Assembly: GCA_942493315.1 (NCBI GenBank)
Contig: OW818690.1
Coordinates: 248,001-312,000, forward strand
Length of the DNA stretch: 64,000 nt
From: UBA5429 sp942493315
GTDB lineage: Bacteria; Bacteroidota; Bacteroidia; Bacteroidales; WCHB1-69
Direction: 5' to 3'
Made by a program: the position numbers and the translations under genes. This document shows, in pieces, positions 9,042-15,324 of this stretch. Every line of letters begins with the position of its first letter. Position 1 is the first letter of the stretch. The notes under the pieces are model-generated. The model did no database searches, had not been told where the DNA came from, and saw only the letters and a list, made by a program, of their open reading frames with translations.

Positions 9042-9527
9042 CTAATATTCAGGAAGTATTGTAAATTTTTTCTGATAAATTATTGCCTTCTTTCCTTTGA
9101 TATAATTTGCAGGATCATTAATTATTACAACTTTTGAATTATAAAAAAAATCAAAGAAAATATTTTCAAATTTTGGAATAATCCATGGGAAATAACAGTT
9201 CTGACCATATTCAAAAGGTGGAGAATATATATACGAGAGTTCTTTTTCATCATAGATAAATAATTGAAATACATTTGTTTTAATATTTGTTATTTCTATT
9301 TCATTACTTTCAAATAATATATTAACCAAATAAATTACTGTCATTGGAACTTTGGTTAAGTTTGAATAAATTGTATCTGGAATTCGATATTTATAATAAT
9401 TTATGAAAGATAATTTATAAATCTCATTTTCTATATTTAAAGTATCAAACTTATGATCTTCTATTTGTGAATATGAAAATCTTAATAAAAAAATTAATAA
9501 AAGACTAAAAATATATTTCATAACCAT
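9042..9527 (-). CDS. small secreted protein, putative immunity partner of RHS tip A
   Basis: 161 aa (or 159 aa from the ATG at 9521), not recognised. The N-terminus is a clear signal peptide (KYIFSLLLIFLLRFSYSQ) with predicted cleavage before Gln, so the product should be periplasmic. The mature part is rich in Tyr, Phe, Ile and Asn and has no motif I know. It starts 1 bp after the stop of the RHS-A tip, the position at which immunity genes of polymorphic toxins sit. That role is inferred from position alone. A periplasmic immunity protein would fit a toxin acting in the envelope. Confidence 0.6.
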   Translation of the reverse strand: MVMKYIFSLLLIFLLRFSYSQIEDHKFDTLNIENEIYKLSFINYYKYRIPDTIYSNLTKVPMTVIYLVNILFESNEIEITNIKTNVFQLFIYDEKELSYIYSPPFEYGQNCYFPWIIPKFENIFFDFFYNSKVVIINDPANYIKGKKAIIYQKKFTILPEY

Positions 9528-9528
9528 T

Positions 9529-10524
9529 TTATTTTATTATTGGATAAAATTGTTTTACCAGATTTTTTTTTCGAGAATTAGGTAGAGCTCTTTTATAATC
9601 CAACCTTTTATAGAAATCTCCTACACTAGCATAATTTAGAAATCCTTGTGCTATGGTTTCAAAATTAATATTAAAATTTTGACTCGTTACAGGATTTAAA
9701 AAATTTAATGAATTTGAGGCATTTTTATAATTACTAACTTCTTTTTGACGGGTTTTGGAAAGACTTGCAAAATCAATGCTTAGTAAAGCTAATGGAGAAT
9801 AATCAGCTGGTAAATTAACATTTGGATCGGTTGATACAATATTTTCAAAAATCATAGCTTCTATTTCATTTTCTACAGTTCTTCCACCTTGTCCACATTC
9901 AAATTGATATAAATGAAAATATTCATGGAAAAATGCACGATATATCTTTGTCCCATTCATACATGTACCATCTTTACTTGCAGTAGCACCACCAACTGAA
10001 GCTGGTTCATTTGTTATGGTATATGTTTTATGTGAAGCAATTAACTTATCCAATACAAATTTCCCAGCAACTGATTTATACATTAAATCTGTTACTTCAA
10101 TAGCAAACTTAGTAAAAATGTCTGACCCCTCATATTTCATATTTGGACTATATACAATTGACACTCCATCTTCTCCCTTTATTTTCATTATTCTCCCATC
10201 CGGATCCACCAACATTACCGGATTATTGGCGCAGTAATTATATGGCGACAAATTGGGATACTTATCACTCATCGGGTCAACAGAGAGCCATATACTCAAA
10301 CCGCTGTCGTAGTAACGAGCACCAAAGTAACCATAACCGGTTTCGGCATCTTTCTCTTTTCCGGAGAAGGTGTATGGAGCGTTCCAGGAAGAATTGCGCT
10401 GGTTAACCCAATCTTCTCCGAATGGAAGGTAGTGGAGGTGTTGGATGGCGTTACCGGTTCCGTCAGTGATCCAACTGCTACTGCTGAGGTGGTCGGGGTG
10501 GTAGAAGTATCTCAACTGGTCCAT
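9529..10524 (-). CDS. truncated RHS protein (tip A): RHS core end plus zincin-like C-terminal domain
   Basis: 331 aa. Residues 1-111 are the end of an RHS core: FYHPDHLSSSSWITD, HYLPFGEDW, GYGYFGARYYD, WLSVDPMSDKYPNLSPY and NPVMLVDPDGR. Full RHS proteins have many hundreds of YD repeats upstream; here nothing precedes residue 1. After DPDGR comes a unique ~220-residue domain with HEYFH at 200-204, an HExxH zinc motif, and acidic residues Glu219, Glu221 and Glu223 ~16-20 residues later as a possible third ligand. I infer a metalloprotease-type toxin tip. The start codon has its own TAnnTTTG promoter ~22 bp upstream, so the tip may be expressed. The secreted protein at 9527 follows after 1 bp. 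Confidence 0.72.
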   Translation of the reverse strand: MDQLRYFYHPDHLSSSSWITDGTGNAIQHLHYLPFGEDWVNQRNSSWNAPYTFSGKEKDAETGYGYFGARYYDSGLSIWLSVDPMSDKYPNLSPYNYCANNPVMLVDPDGRIMKIKGEDGVSIVYSPNMKYEGSDIFTKFAIEVTDLMYKSVAGKFVLDKLIASHKTYTITNEPASVGGATASKDGTCMNGTKIYRAFFHEYFHLYQFECGQGGRTVENEIEAMIFENIVSTDPNVNLPADYSPLALLSIDFASLSKTRQKEVSNYKNASNSLNFLNPVTSQNFNINFETIAQGFLNYASVGDFYKRLDYKRALPNSRKKNLVKQFYPIIK

Positions 10525-10546
10525 TAAATTTTGTGGTTTGATTTTG

Positions 10547-10554
10547 CAAAGATA
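10547..10554 (-). promoter_or_regulatory. -7 box in front of RHS tip A
   Basis: Minus strand TATCTTTG, ~22 bp before the ATG at 10524, so the leader would be very short. The surrounding ~20 bp are shared with the orphan promoter at 8941. Confidence 0.5.
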
Positions 10555-10615
10555 GTAAAATGGGAGAAATAGAGCATGTTATGTTTTGTTTTTTAGAGCC
10601 CTAAAAAGGGGGGCT

Positions 10616-11599
10616 TTATTTTTTCACCCATTGGTTTTCTTCATTAAGATTGAATACATAAAATTCATCATCAAATAACATTTGTCTATAATTACCTTTC
10701 ATATAGGGATTTTCCATTATATCTGATAAACAAAACCTTAAAACAAGTACATTCCTGTCTAATCCAATTGATGTTAATTCCAAAAATAAAAAATTATTTC
10801 CAAAGGTATTAATGTAATCATTAATTTGATTTTTATCAAGTTTTTTTACTTTTCTTTTAATTAATTCAGAATCTTTGATTTCAAAATCCGGATAATATTG
10901 ATCAGCTATTATAAGAATTTCCTTATTAAAATTTTTAACTTTTAATGTATCAAAATACTGAAACAAACTATTGTTTACTAAGTTTGTTAAATCATCATGT
11001 TGAAAATCTTTACGAATTTGATAAATCCTATATTTACCATCTTCTTCAAAATACGTAATAAGAATTCCCCATTCAAAAAATTTTAAAATTATTTCTTCAA
11101 TATTATATTTTTGATAATCAATTTCTCCATCCTTCTTAATATTACCGGCAGTATCAATAAAATATTCAATCATTTTTGGTTTATTATCAATAGTTAAATT
11201 CATAAATAAACTCGAATTTGAAACCTTTTTGAAAGTGCTGTTATTATATTTTAATTTGTTGAATTTTTTGTCAATTTTAAGTGTATCTCCTAATATTAAT
11301 TTATATGCAAAAATATAATAATCATTTTGGTTGAAAAATTGTTTTTCGTCTGCACTCAAATATATATTTATGTAAAAATCAAACAAAAAATCTGAATATA
11401 CAATCACTTTACCTTTATAATCAGTACATGCAATATTAATTGGGAAACATGCTTCTTCTACGCAAATCCTTTGAACATAATTTTGAAATAAAACATTTTT
11501 CTCTAAATTAGATTGTTCAAAGATTAGTCTGTCTCTTTTATTTTGCCCGTTTGTAATCATACAAACAGTTATAAAAAAAAGAATTAAAAATTTTCTCAT
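10616..11599 (-). CDS. secreted protein, putative immunity partner of RHS tip B
   Basis: 327 aa, not recognised. It begins with a signal peptide (RKFLILFFITVCMITNGQ) predicted to leave Gln at the mature N-terminus, so it is likely periplasmic. The rest is Lys/Asn/Phe-rich with few Cys (VEEACFPINIACTD near residue 50) and no catalytic motif that I can see. It starts 5 bp after the stop of the RHS-B tip, mirroring the pairing at 9527-9529. An immunity role is inferred only from this arrangement. It is not visibly similar in sequence to the 161-aa protein, as expected if each partner is specific to its tip. Confidence 0.6.
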   Translation of the reverse strand: MRKFLILFFITVCMITNGQNKRDRLIFEQSNLEKNVLFQNYVQRICVEEACFPINIACTDYKGKVIVYSDFLFDFYINIYLSADEKQFFNQNDYYIFAYKLILGDTLKIDKKFNKLKYNNSTFKKVSNSSLFMNLTIDNKPKMIEYFIDTAGNIKKDGEIDYQKYNIEEIILKFFEWGILITYFEEDGKYRIYQIRKDFQHDDLTNLVNNSLFQYFDTLKVKNFNKEILIIADQYYPDFEIKDSELIKRKVKKLDKNQINDYINTFGNNFLFLELTSIGLDRNVLVLRFCLSDIMENPYMKGNYRQMLFDDEFYVFNLNEENQWVKK

Positions 11600-11604
11600 A
11601 CTAT

Positions 11605-12501
11605 TTATTTTTTTTCATCAATAAAATAATTATCCAGATATTCCGAAGGTATAGTCATTTCTATAACATTATCATTTTGATCTTTACCATTAATTGTTGT
11701 TCGTTTAGTTGTACCTAAATATTCTCTAATACAATTTTCAACATTAACTGCATTTATTTCATTTAAACTTATACCCCAAGTGCCATTTGTGTATCCTTTG
11801 TTTCTAAAACCACCATCATTATCATGCGCATGCCCTAATAATTCATGTGCAAGAGTAGATTCATTTTTTGTATTTACATTAATAAATATTTTAGTTCCCG
11901 AACCTTTACCTTCTACAGAAGCATTTTTTGAGTCTATTGGTTCAGTAAAATTATCATCATTTTTTTCAATGGTATGATCTTTATTGGACCTTTCTAAATT
12001 GCTTAATCTCCAACTTGTTTTTATATTTTTACATTTACTCATTACTTTCAAATCACCCCATATTTTATCTTCAAAACTACCTTTTGGTGGAATATATTGT
12101 TCACCTAATTTATTCCATAAATATCCATCTTTATATAAATATTTTACTCCATCATCACCTACAACCCAAATATGTCTCCCATCCGGATCAACCATCATAA
12201 TCGGGTTGTTGGCACAGTAGGTGTAGGGACTTAACGATGGATACTTATCACTCATCGGATCTACGGAAAGCCATACACTTAATTTACTATCATAGTACCT
12301 GGCACCGAAATAGTTGTAGCCGGTTTCAGCATCCTTAATTTTGCCGGTGAAGGTATAAGGGGCGTTCCATGAAGTGCTTTGCTGATCAATCCACTCTTCG
12401 CCATAAGGTAAATAATGCATGTATTGAATTGCATTGCCACTTCCATATAAAGTAGGTTTATCCATATAAGCGAAGTTCATCCAGTTTCCGTTTATGTTCA
12501 T
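11605..12501 (-). CDS. truncated RHS protein (tip B): RHS core end plus HELLGH-containing C-terminal domain
   Basis: 298 aa. Residues ~22-109 are the RHS core end (AIQYMHYLPYGEEW, GYNYFGARYYD, WLSVDPMSDKYPSLSPY, NPIMMVDPDGR). This is very close to tip A, but the upstream HPDHL strand is replaced by an unrelated 20-residue start. The unique C-terminal domain (~190 aa) carries HELLGH at 219-224 followed by NEINAVNVEN, with Glu248 as a possible third ligand. HExxxH with exactly HELLGH is the zinc motif of dipeptidyl peptidase III (M49); no other resemblance to that enzyme is visible. A metalloprotease-like toxin tip is inferred. Its own promoter lies at 12532, and the secreted partner gene starts 5 bp after its stop. 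Confidence 0.72.
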   Translation of the reverse strand: MNINGNWMNFAYMDKPTLYGSGNAIQYMHYLPYGEEWIDQQSTSWNAPYTFTGKIKDAETGYNYFGARYYDSKLSVWLSVDPMSDKYPSLSPYTYCANNPIMMVDPDGRHIWVVGDDGVKYLYKDGYLWNKLGEQYIPPKGSFEDKIWGDLKVMSKCKNIKTSWRLSNLERSNKDHTIEKNDDNFTEPIDSKNASVEGKGSGTKIFINVNTKNESTLAHELLGHAHDNDGGFRNKGYTNGTWGISLNEINAVNVENCIREYLGTTKRTTINGKDQNDNVIEMTIPSEYLDNYFIDEKK

Positions 12502-12529
12502 TAGAGTATTTCAATGTTGATTTAGATGC

Positions 12530-12635
12530 GACAAATATACAACATTTTTTATTGTTTTACCACAAAAGACACCAAGAATAATATCACAGAGGTCTCCATG
12601 AAAAATGCTCCGCGGTCCCTGCGGTCTCAGCGAGA
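12530..12635. repeat. ~105-bp duplicated upstream segment, copy 1
   Basis: Similar to 13125-13232. Both begin CAAATATACAAC, continue TTTTACC then CACCAAGAA, ATATCACA and CCATGAAAAA, and end in a GC-rich CCCTGCG, CTC, GCGAGA tail. It carries the RHS-B promoter at one edge. Confidence 0.7.
12532..12539 (-). promoter_or_regulatory. -7 box in front of RHS tip B
   Basis: Minus strand TATATTTG in the context GTTGTATATTTG, 30 bp before the ATG at 12501. The same context precedes the 12671 gene. Confidence 0.5.
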
Positions 12636-12670
12636 AAATTAATCAATAAGTTACTTTTCAAAGTTTTCTT

Positions 12671-13078
12671 TTAATCAAATAAAGATTTTCGAGTGATTTG
12701 TTGAATCCGAATAAATAAAGGAAGACTACAGAATGCTAAATTATTTTTATTATCTATTATTTTGTTTTTATTACTAATAAAGTAATTATCGTATATACCA
12801 CAGTGTGATGCAAGCAAATCACATAAAAATATTGGTATAATTGTATCATTATCAATCAAATATGCACTATTAATTTGTTTATTTTTTAAATGTAATACTT
12901 TTATTTCGGATATTATTTTAATTGATTCATAATTTTTTAAAATAAAATCATTGTTTGAGAGAAAAATGGAATCATTAGTTTTCGTAATAAACAATAGCAC
13001 ACTTTTATCATTAGTATTTTGTGCATTTATTAAATGAATTGAAAAAACAAGGAAAAATATATTTATGAGAATCTTCAT
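12671..13078 (-). CDS. orphan small secreted protein of the RHS island
   Basis: 135 aa, not recognised. The signal peptide (KILINIFFLVFSIHLINAQ) is predicted to leave N-terminal Gln; the mature protein is Lys/Asn/Ile-rich with Cys pairs near residues 85-93. It has a promoter of the same type as tip B (GTTGTATATTTG at 13126) but no RHS tip in front of it. It may be an orphan immunity gene left by loss of its toxin, or an unrelated small lipoprotein-like gene. The context is suggestive only. Confidence 0.5.
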   Translation of the reverse strand: MKILINIFFLVFSIHLINAQNTNDKSVLLFITKTNDSIFLSNNDFILKNYESIKIISEIKVLHLKNKQINSAYLIDNDTIIPIFLCDLLASHCGIYDNYFISNKNKIIDNKNNLAFCSLPLFIRIQQITRKSLFD

Positions 13079-13124
13079 GTTCTGAATAATTATTTGATTC
13101 CTAATTAAAGGAATTTTTGGTTGC

Positions 13125-13232
13125 TCAAATATACAACTTTTCTAATTTAATTTTACCGCAATGAGCACCAAGAAAAATATCACAAAGATCCCAATGAAAA
13201 ACCCTCAGCGTTCCCTGCGTCCTCTGCGAGAT
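13125..13232. repeat. ~105-bp duplicated upstream segment, copy 2 with -7 box
   Basis: Second copy of the segment at 12530-12635, lying upstream of the 135-aa orphan gene. The minus-strand TATATTTG at 13126-13133 is its probable -7 box. Confidence 0.65.
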
Positions 13233-13236
13233 TTTT

Positions 13237-13345
13237 GCTAATCTAATAAAAGGTTGGTGGAGATTTTTACAAATTATTCAATATTAGTATAATCTATTGA
13301 AATGCTGATTCTGCTAGGATTCAGTACCAATCTTTTATTGGAATA
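13237..13345. repeat. ~110-bp element with terminal inverted repeats, copy 1
   Basis: The left end GCTAATCTAATAAAAGGTTGGT and the right end ACCAATCTTTTATTGGAATA are imperfect inverted repeats of ~20 bp around a non-coding centre. A 110-bp relative with the same ends is at 40718-40827. Size and structure fit a MITE or a mobile hairpin repeat. Confidence 0.6.
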
Positions 13346-13390
13346 GGGGTTAACAATTTAAGAAATACCATATTTGAAAGCTACCAAAAT

Positions 13391-13615
13391 AACGCTCCGC
13401 TGGAGCGGGATCGTTTGGTCGGTTTATTCATTTGGCTACCAATATAACGCTCCGCTGGAGCGAGATCGTTTGGTCGGTTTATTCATTTGGCTACCAATAT
13501 AACGCTCCGCTGGAGCGAGATCGTTTGGTCGGTTATTCGTTTAGCTACCAATATAACGCTCCGCTGGAGCGGGATCGTTTTGTCGGGGAATCGTTGGCTA
13601 CCAATATAACGCTCC
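13391..13615. repeat. 5-copy 53-55-bp palindromic tandem repeat
   Basis: AACGCTCCGCTGGAGCG recurs at 13391, 13446, 13501 and 13555, and a truncated copy starts at 13608. The CGCTCC-GCT-GGAGCG core is a perfect palindromic stem. The linker reads GATCGTTTGGTCGG then ATTC, TTTGGCTACCAATAT. A CRISPR is unlikely: the spacers are not unique. One inverted copy is at 8612. The rest of the gene-free stretch 13079-14173 is filled by the other repeats listed here. Confidence 0.85.
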
Positions 13616-13820
13616 GATATAGAAGACTACAGACAACGGACTGCGGACCACAGACGAATGAATAATGAATAATGAATAATGAATAATGAATAATGAATAA
13701 TGAAAAATGAATAATGAAAAATGAAAAATTTTGTGCAATTTCAAACTAACCTCGTCGAACGTTTAACGTCGAACTTCGAACGTCTCCAGTCTCCTGTCAC
13801 TAGTCTCCCTTCTCTAGTCT

Positions 13821-13995
13821 GCGTTAGGGCGCAGGCCAGGTACCCCGCAAGTTGAGCTGCTTAGGGGATGACGGATCGGGCAGAGCGACGAAGGAGCTCC
13901 TGCCCGGCCGCTCAGACCCTTGCAGCGAAACGAGGAGTACAGGCCGGAGACCGACCCCGAGTGAAGCGAGGGGAAACGCCCTGAAAAAAAAAGAC
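13821..13995. repeat. GC-rich composite repeat, right copy of RHS island (inverted)
   Basis: The core GTACCCCGCAAGTTGAGCTG and the following ~150 bp (GGATGACGGATCGGGCAGAG, CTTGCAGCGAAACGAGGAGT, ACAGGCCGGAGACCGACCC) match the repeats at 40480-40690 (inverted relative to this) and 41661-41876 (same orientation). The left partner of this island at 8430 is shorter. Confidence 0.85.
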
Positions 13996-14062
13996 TACAG
14001 ACAGCAGACTGCAGACTACAGACGAATGAATAATGAAAAATGAAAAATGGAAAATGAAAAAT

Positions 14063-14118
14063 GGAAAATCGAGCACATCGAGCATTCGAGCACATGAGCA
14101 TTCGAGCACATGAACATT
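14063..14118. repeat. GAGCAC/GAGCATT stutter repeat, copy 3
   Basis: Reads ATCGAGCACATCGAGCATTC and continues with three more GAGCA words. It is preceded at 14022-14062 by an ATGAATA/ATGAAAA 7-8-bp stutter like that at 13665-13730. Confidence 0.8.
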
Positions 14119-14121
14119 CTG

Positions 14122-14152
14122 AAAAAAAAAGGCTACCCTGTTGAGTAGCCTT
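14122..14152 (-). terminator. intrinsic terminator of the secE-rpoC-DUF3467 cluster
   Basis: On the minus strand AAGGCTAC-TCAACAGG-GTAGCCTT forms an 8-bp stem followed by a run of T, 22 bp beyond the stop of the DUF3467 gene. Confidence 0.8.
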
Positions 14153-14173
14153 ATATTGGATTATTTGTTTTGC

Positions 14174-14470
14174 TTAAGCTTTGCCGCCGGTGTTGCCTAA
14201 AACAGGAATCATCTCTGGGGCTGTGTCTAAAATAACACCATTCTTTTGCTCAAACTTTTGAACATTTTCGCTTAATGCATGGAGCAATCTTTTGGCATTT
14301 TGTGGAGTCATGATCACTCTTGATCTTACGTTTCCTTTAGGTACGCCGGGCATGAGAGATACAAAGTCAACCACAAATTCTGCATGTGAATGAGTTATAA
14401 TGGCGAGATTGGAATAGACACCCTGTGCCATCTCTTCGCTTAAATGTATGTCAATTTTTTCTTCTTGCAT
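14174..14470 (-). CDS. DUF3467 family protein
   Basis: 98 aa, cytoplasmic. The sequence fits the small DUF3467 family: YSNLAIITHSHAEFVVDFV, then PQNAKRLLHALSENVQKFE. Its molecular function is unknown. It starts 5 bp after the rpoC stop and ends just before the terminator at 14152, so it is the last gene of the RNA polymerase cluster. This position directly after rpoC is, to my knowledge, usual in Bacteroidetes, suggesting an accessory role near transcription, but that is inference. Confidence 0.8.
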   Translation of the reverse strand: MQEEKIDIHLSEEMAQGVYSNLAIITHSHAEFVVDFVSLMPGVPKGNVRSRVIMTPQNAKRLLHALSENVQKFEQKNGVILDTAPEMIPVLGNTGGKA

Positions 14471-14475
14471 GGTTG

Positions 14476-15324
14476 TTAAGATTTAGATGCCATTAAAATA
14501 TCATACTCTTCTTTTGAGCCTACCAAAATATTTTGGTAATCTGCAAGTCCGGTACCGGCAGGAATTAAGTGACCTACGATAACGTTCTCTTTCATACCTA
14601 ACAATGGGTCAGATTTTGCATTGATGGCAGCATCTGTTAACACTTTGGTAGTTTCCTGGAATGATGCAGCAGAGATGAAACTACGGGTTTGTAGTGATGC
14701 TCTTGTGATCCCTTGTAGGATTGGACGACCTGTTGCAGGTCTGGCATCTCTTACCTCAATCAATTTCATATCTTTACGTTTCAAAATTGAATTTTCGTCA
14801 CGTAATTTTTTAGCATTGATAATCTGACCTCTTAGGAATTCAGCGGAGTCACCTGCGTCAACAACCACTTTCTTTTCCCAAATTTGATCGTTTTCTTCCT
14901 GGAACTCAATTTTGTTTACTAATTCACCTTGTAAGAATTTGGTATCACCGGGATCACCGATTTCCACTTTTCTCATCATTTGGCGAACGATAACCTCGAA
15001 GTGTTTATCATTGATTTTTACCCCTTGAAGACGGTAAACCTCTTGAATTTCATTTACGATATACTCCTGAACTTTCATAGAACCTTTGATATTCAAGATA
15101 TCAGATGGTGTAAGTACCCCTTCTGAAAGTGGAGTTCCCGCTTTCACAAAGTCGTTTTCCTGAGCTAAAATCTGTTTAGAAGTTGGAATCAAATAAATTT
15201 TTTCTTCACCCGTTTTGGAAGTTACTTTCACGGAACGGTTACCTCTTTTCAATTTCTTTTTCAAAAGTAACAACACCGTCAATTTCAGAAACGATAGCAG
15301 GATCGGAAGGATTTCTTGCTTCAA
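14476..15324 (-). CDS. rpoC: RNA polymerase beta' subunit, C-terminal part (after frameshift)
   Basis: Homology to RpoC begins at ~15262 with KKLKRGNRSVKVTSKTGEEK and runs to the stop; the first ~20 residues of this open frame (from 15324) are out-of-frame translation of the upstream part. Recognisable beta' C-terminal sequence includes VQEYIVNEIQEVYRLQGVKI and HFEVIVRQMMRKVEIGDPGD, and GLADYQ near the end. Together with 15239-18748 it makes a normal-length beta' of ~1425 aa. There is no ribosome-binding site or plausible independent start, so this is the 3' part of one gene displaced by a +1 shift rather than a separate subunit. DUF3467 follows after 5 bp. Confidence 0.85.
   Translation of the reverse strand: MKQEILPILLSFLKLTVLLLLKKKLKRGNRSVKVTSKTGEEKIYLIPTSKQILAQENDFVKAGTPLSEGVLTPSDILNIKGSMKVQEYIVNEIQEVYRLQGVKINDKHFEVIVRQMMRKVEIGDPGDTKFLQGELVNKIEFQEENDQIWEKKVVVDAGDSAEFLRGQIINAKKLRDENSILKRKDMKLIEVRDARPATGRPILQGITRASLQTRSFISAASFQETTKVLTDAAINAKSDPLLGMKENVIVGHLIPAGTGLADYQNILVGSKEEYDILMASKS

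Noticed and set aside
10590..10626. Possible terminator (GAGCCC ... GGGCTTT) beyond the 10616 gene
   Set aside because: The stem is short, overlaps the stop codon of the gene, and part of it belongs to the repeated CCCTTTTTAGG cassette block; evidence is too weak for a feature.
13391..13615. Possible CRISPR array
   Set aside because: The units repeat over their whole length including the would-be spacers, the period is 53-55 bp, and no cas gene is nearby.
13432..14109. Several open frames of 63-95 codons on both strands
   Set aside because: They lie inside the palindromic, stutter and GC-rich repeats, have low-complexity or repeat-derived translations, and lack promoters. The same applies to frames at 8337-8537, 40473-40683 and 41706-41963.
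15239..15324. Programmed frameshifting or a genuinely split rpoC
   Set aside because: There is no conserved slippery site with a downstream structure, no start signals for the second part, and the site is an A-rich run prone to indel error. Kept as a finding to verify but not annotated as biology.
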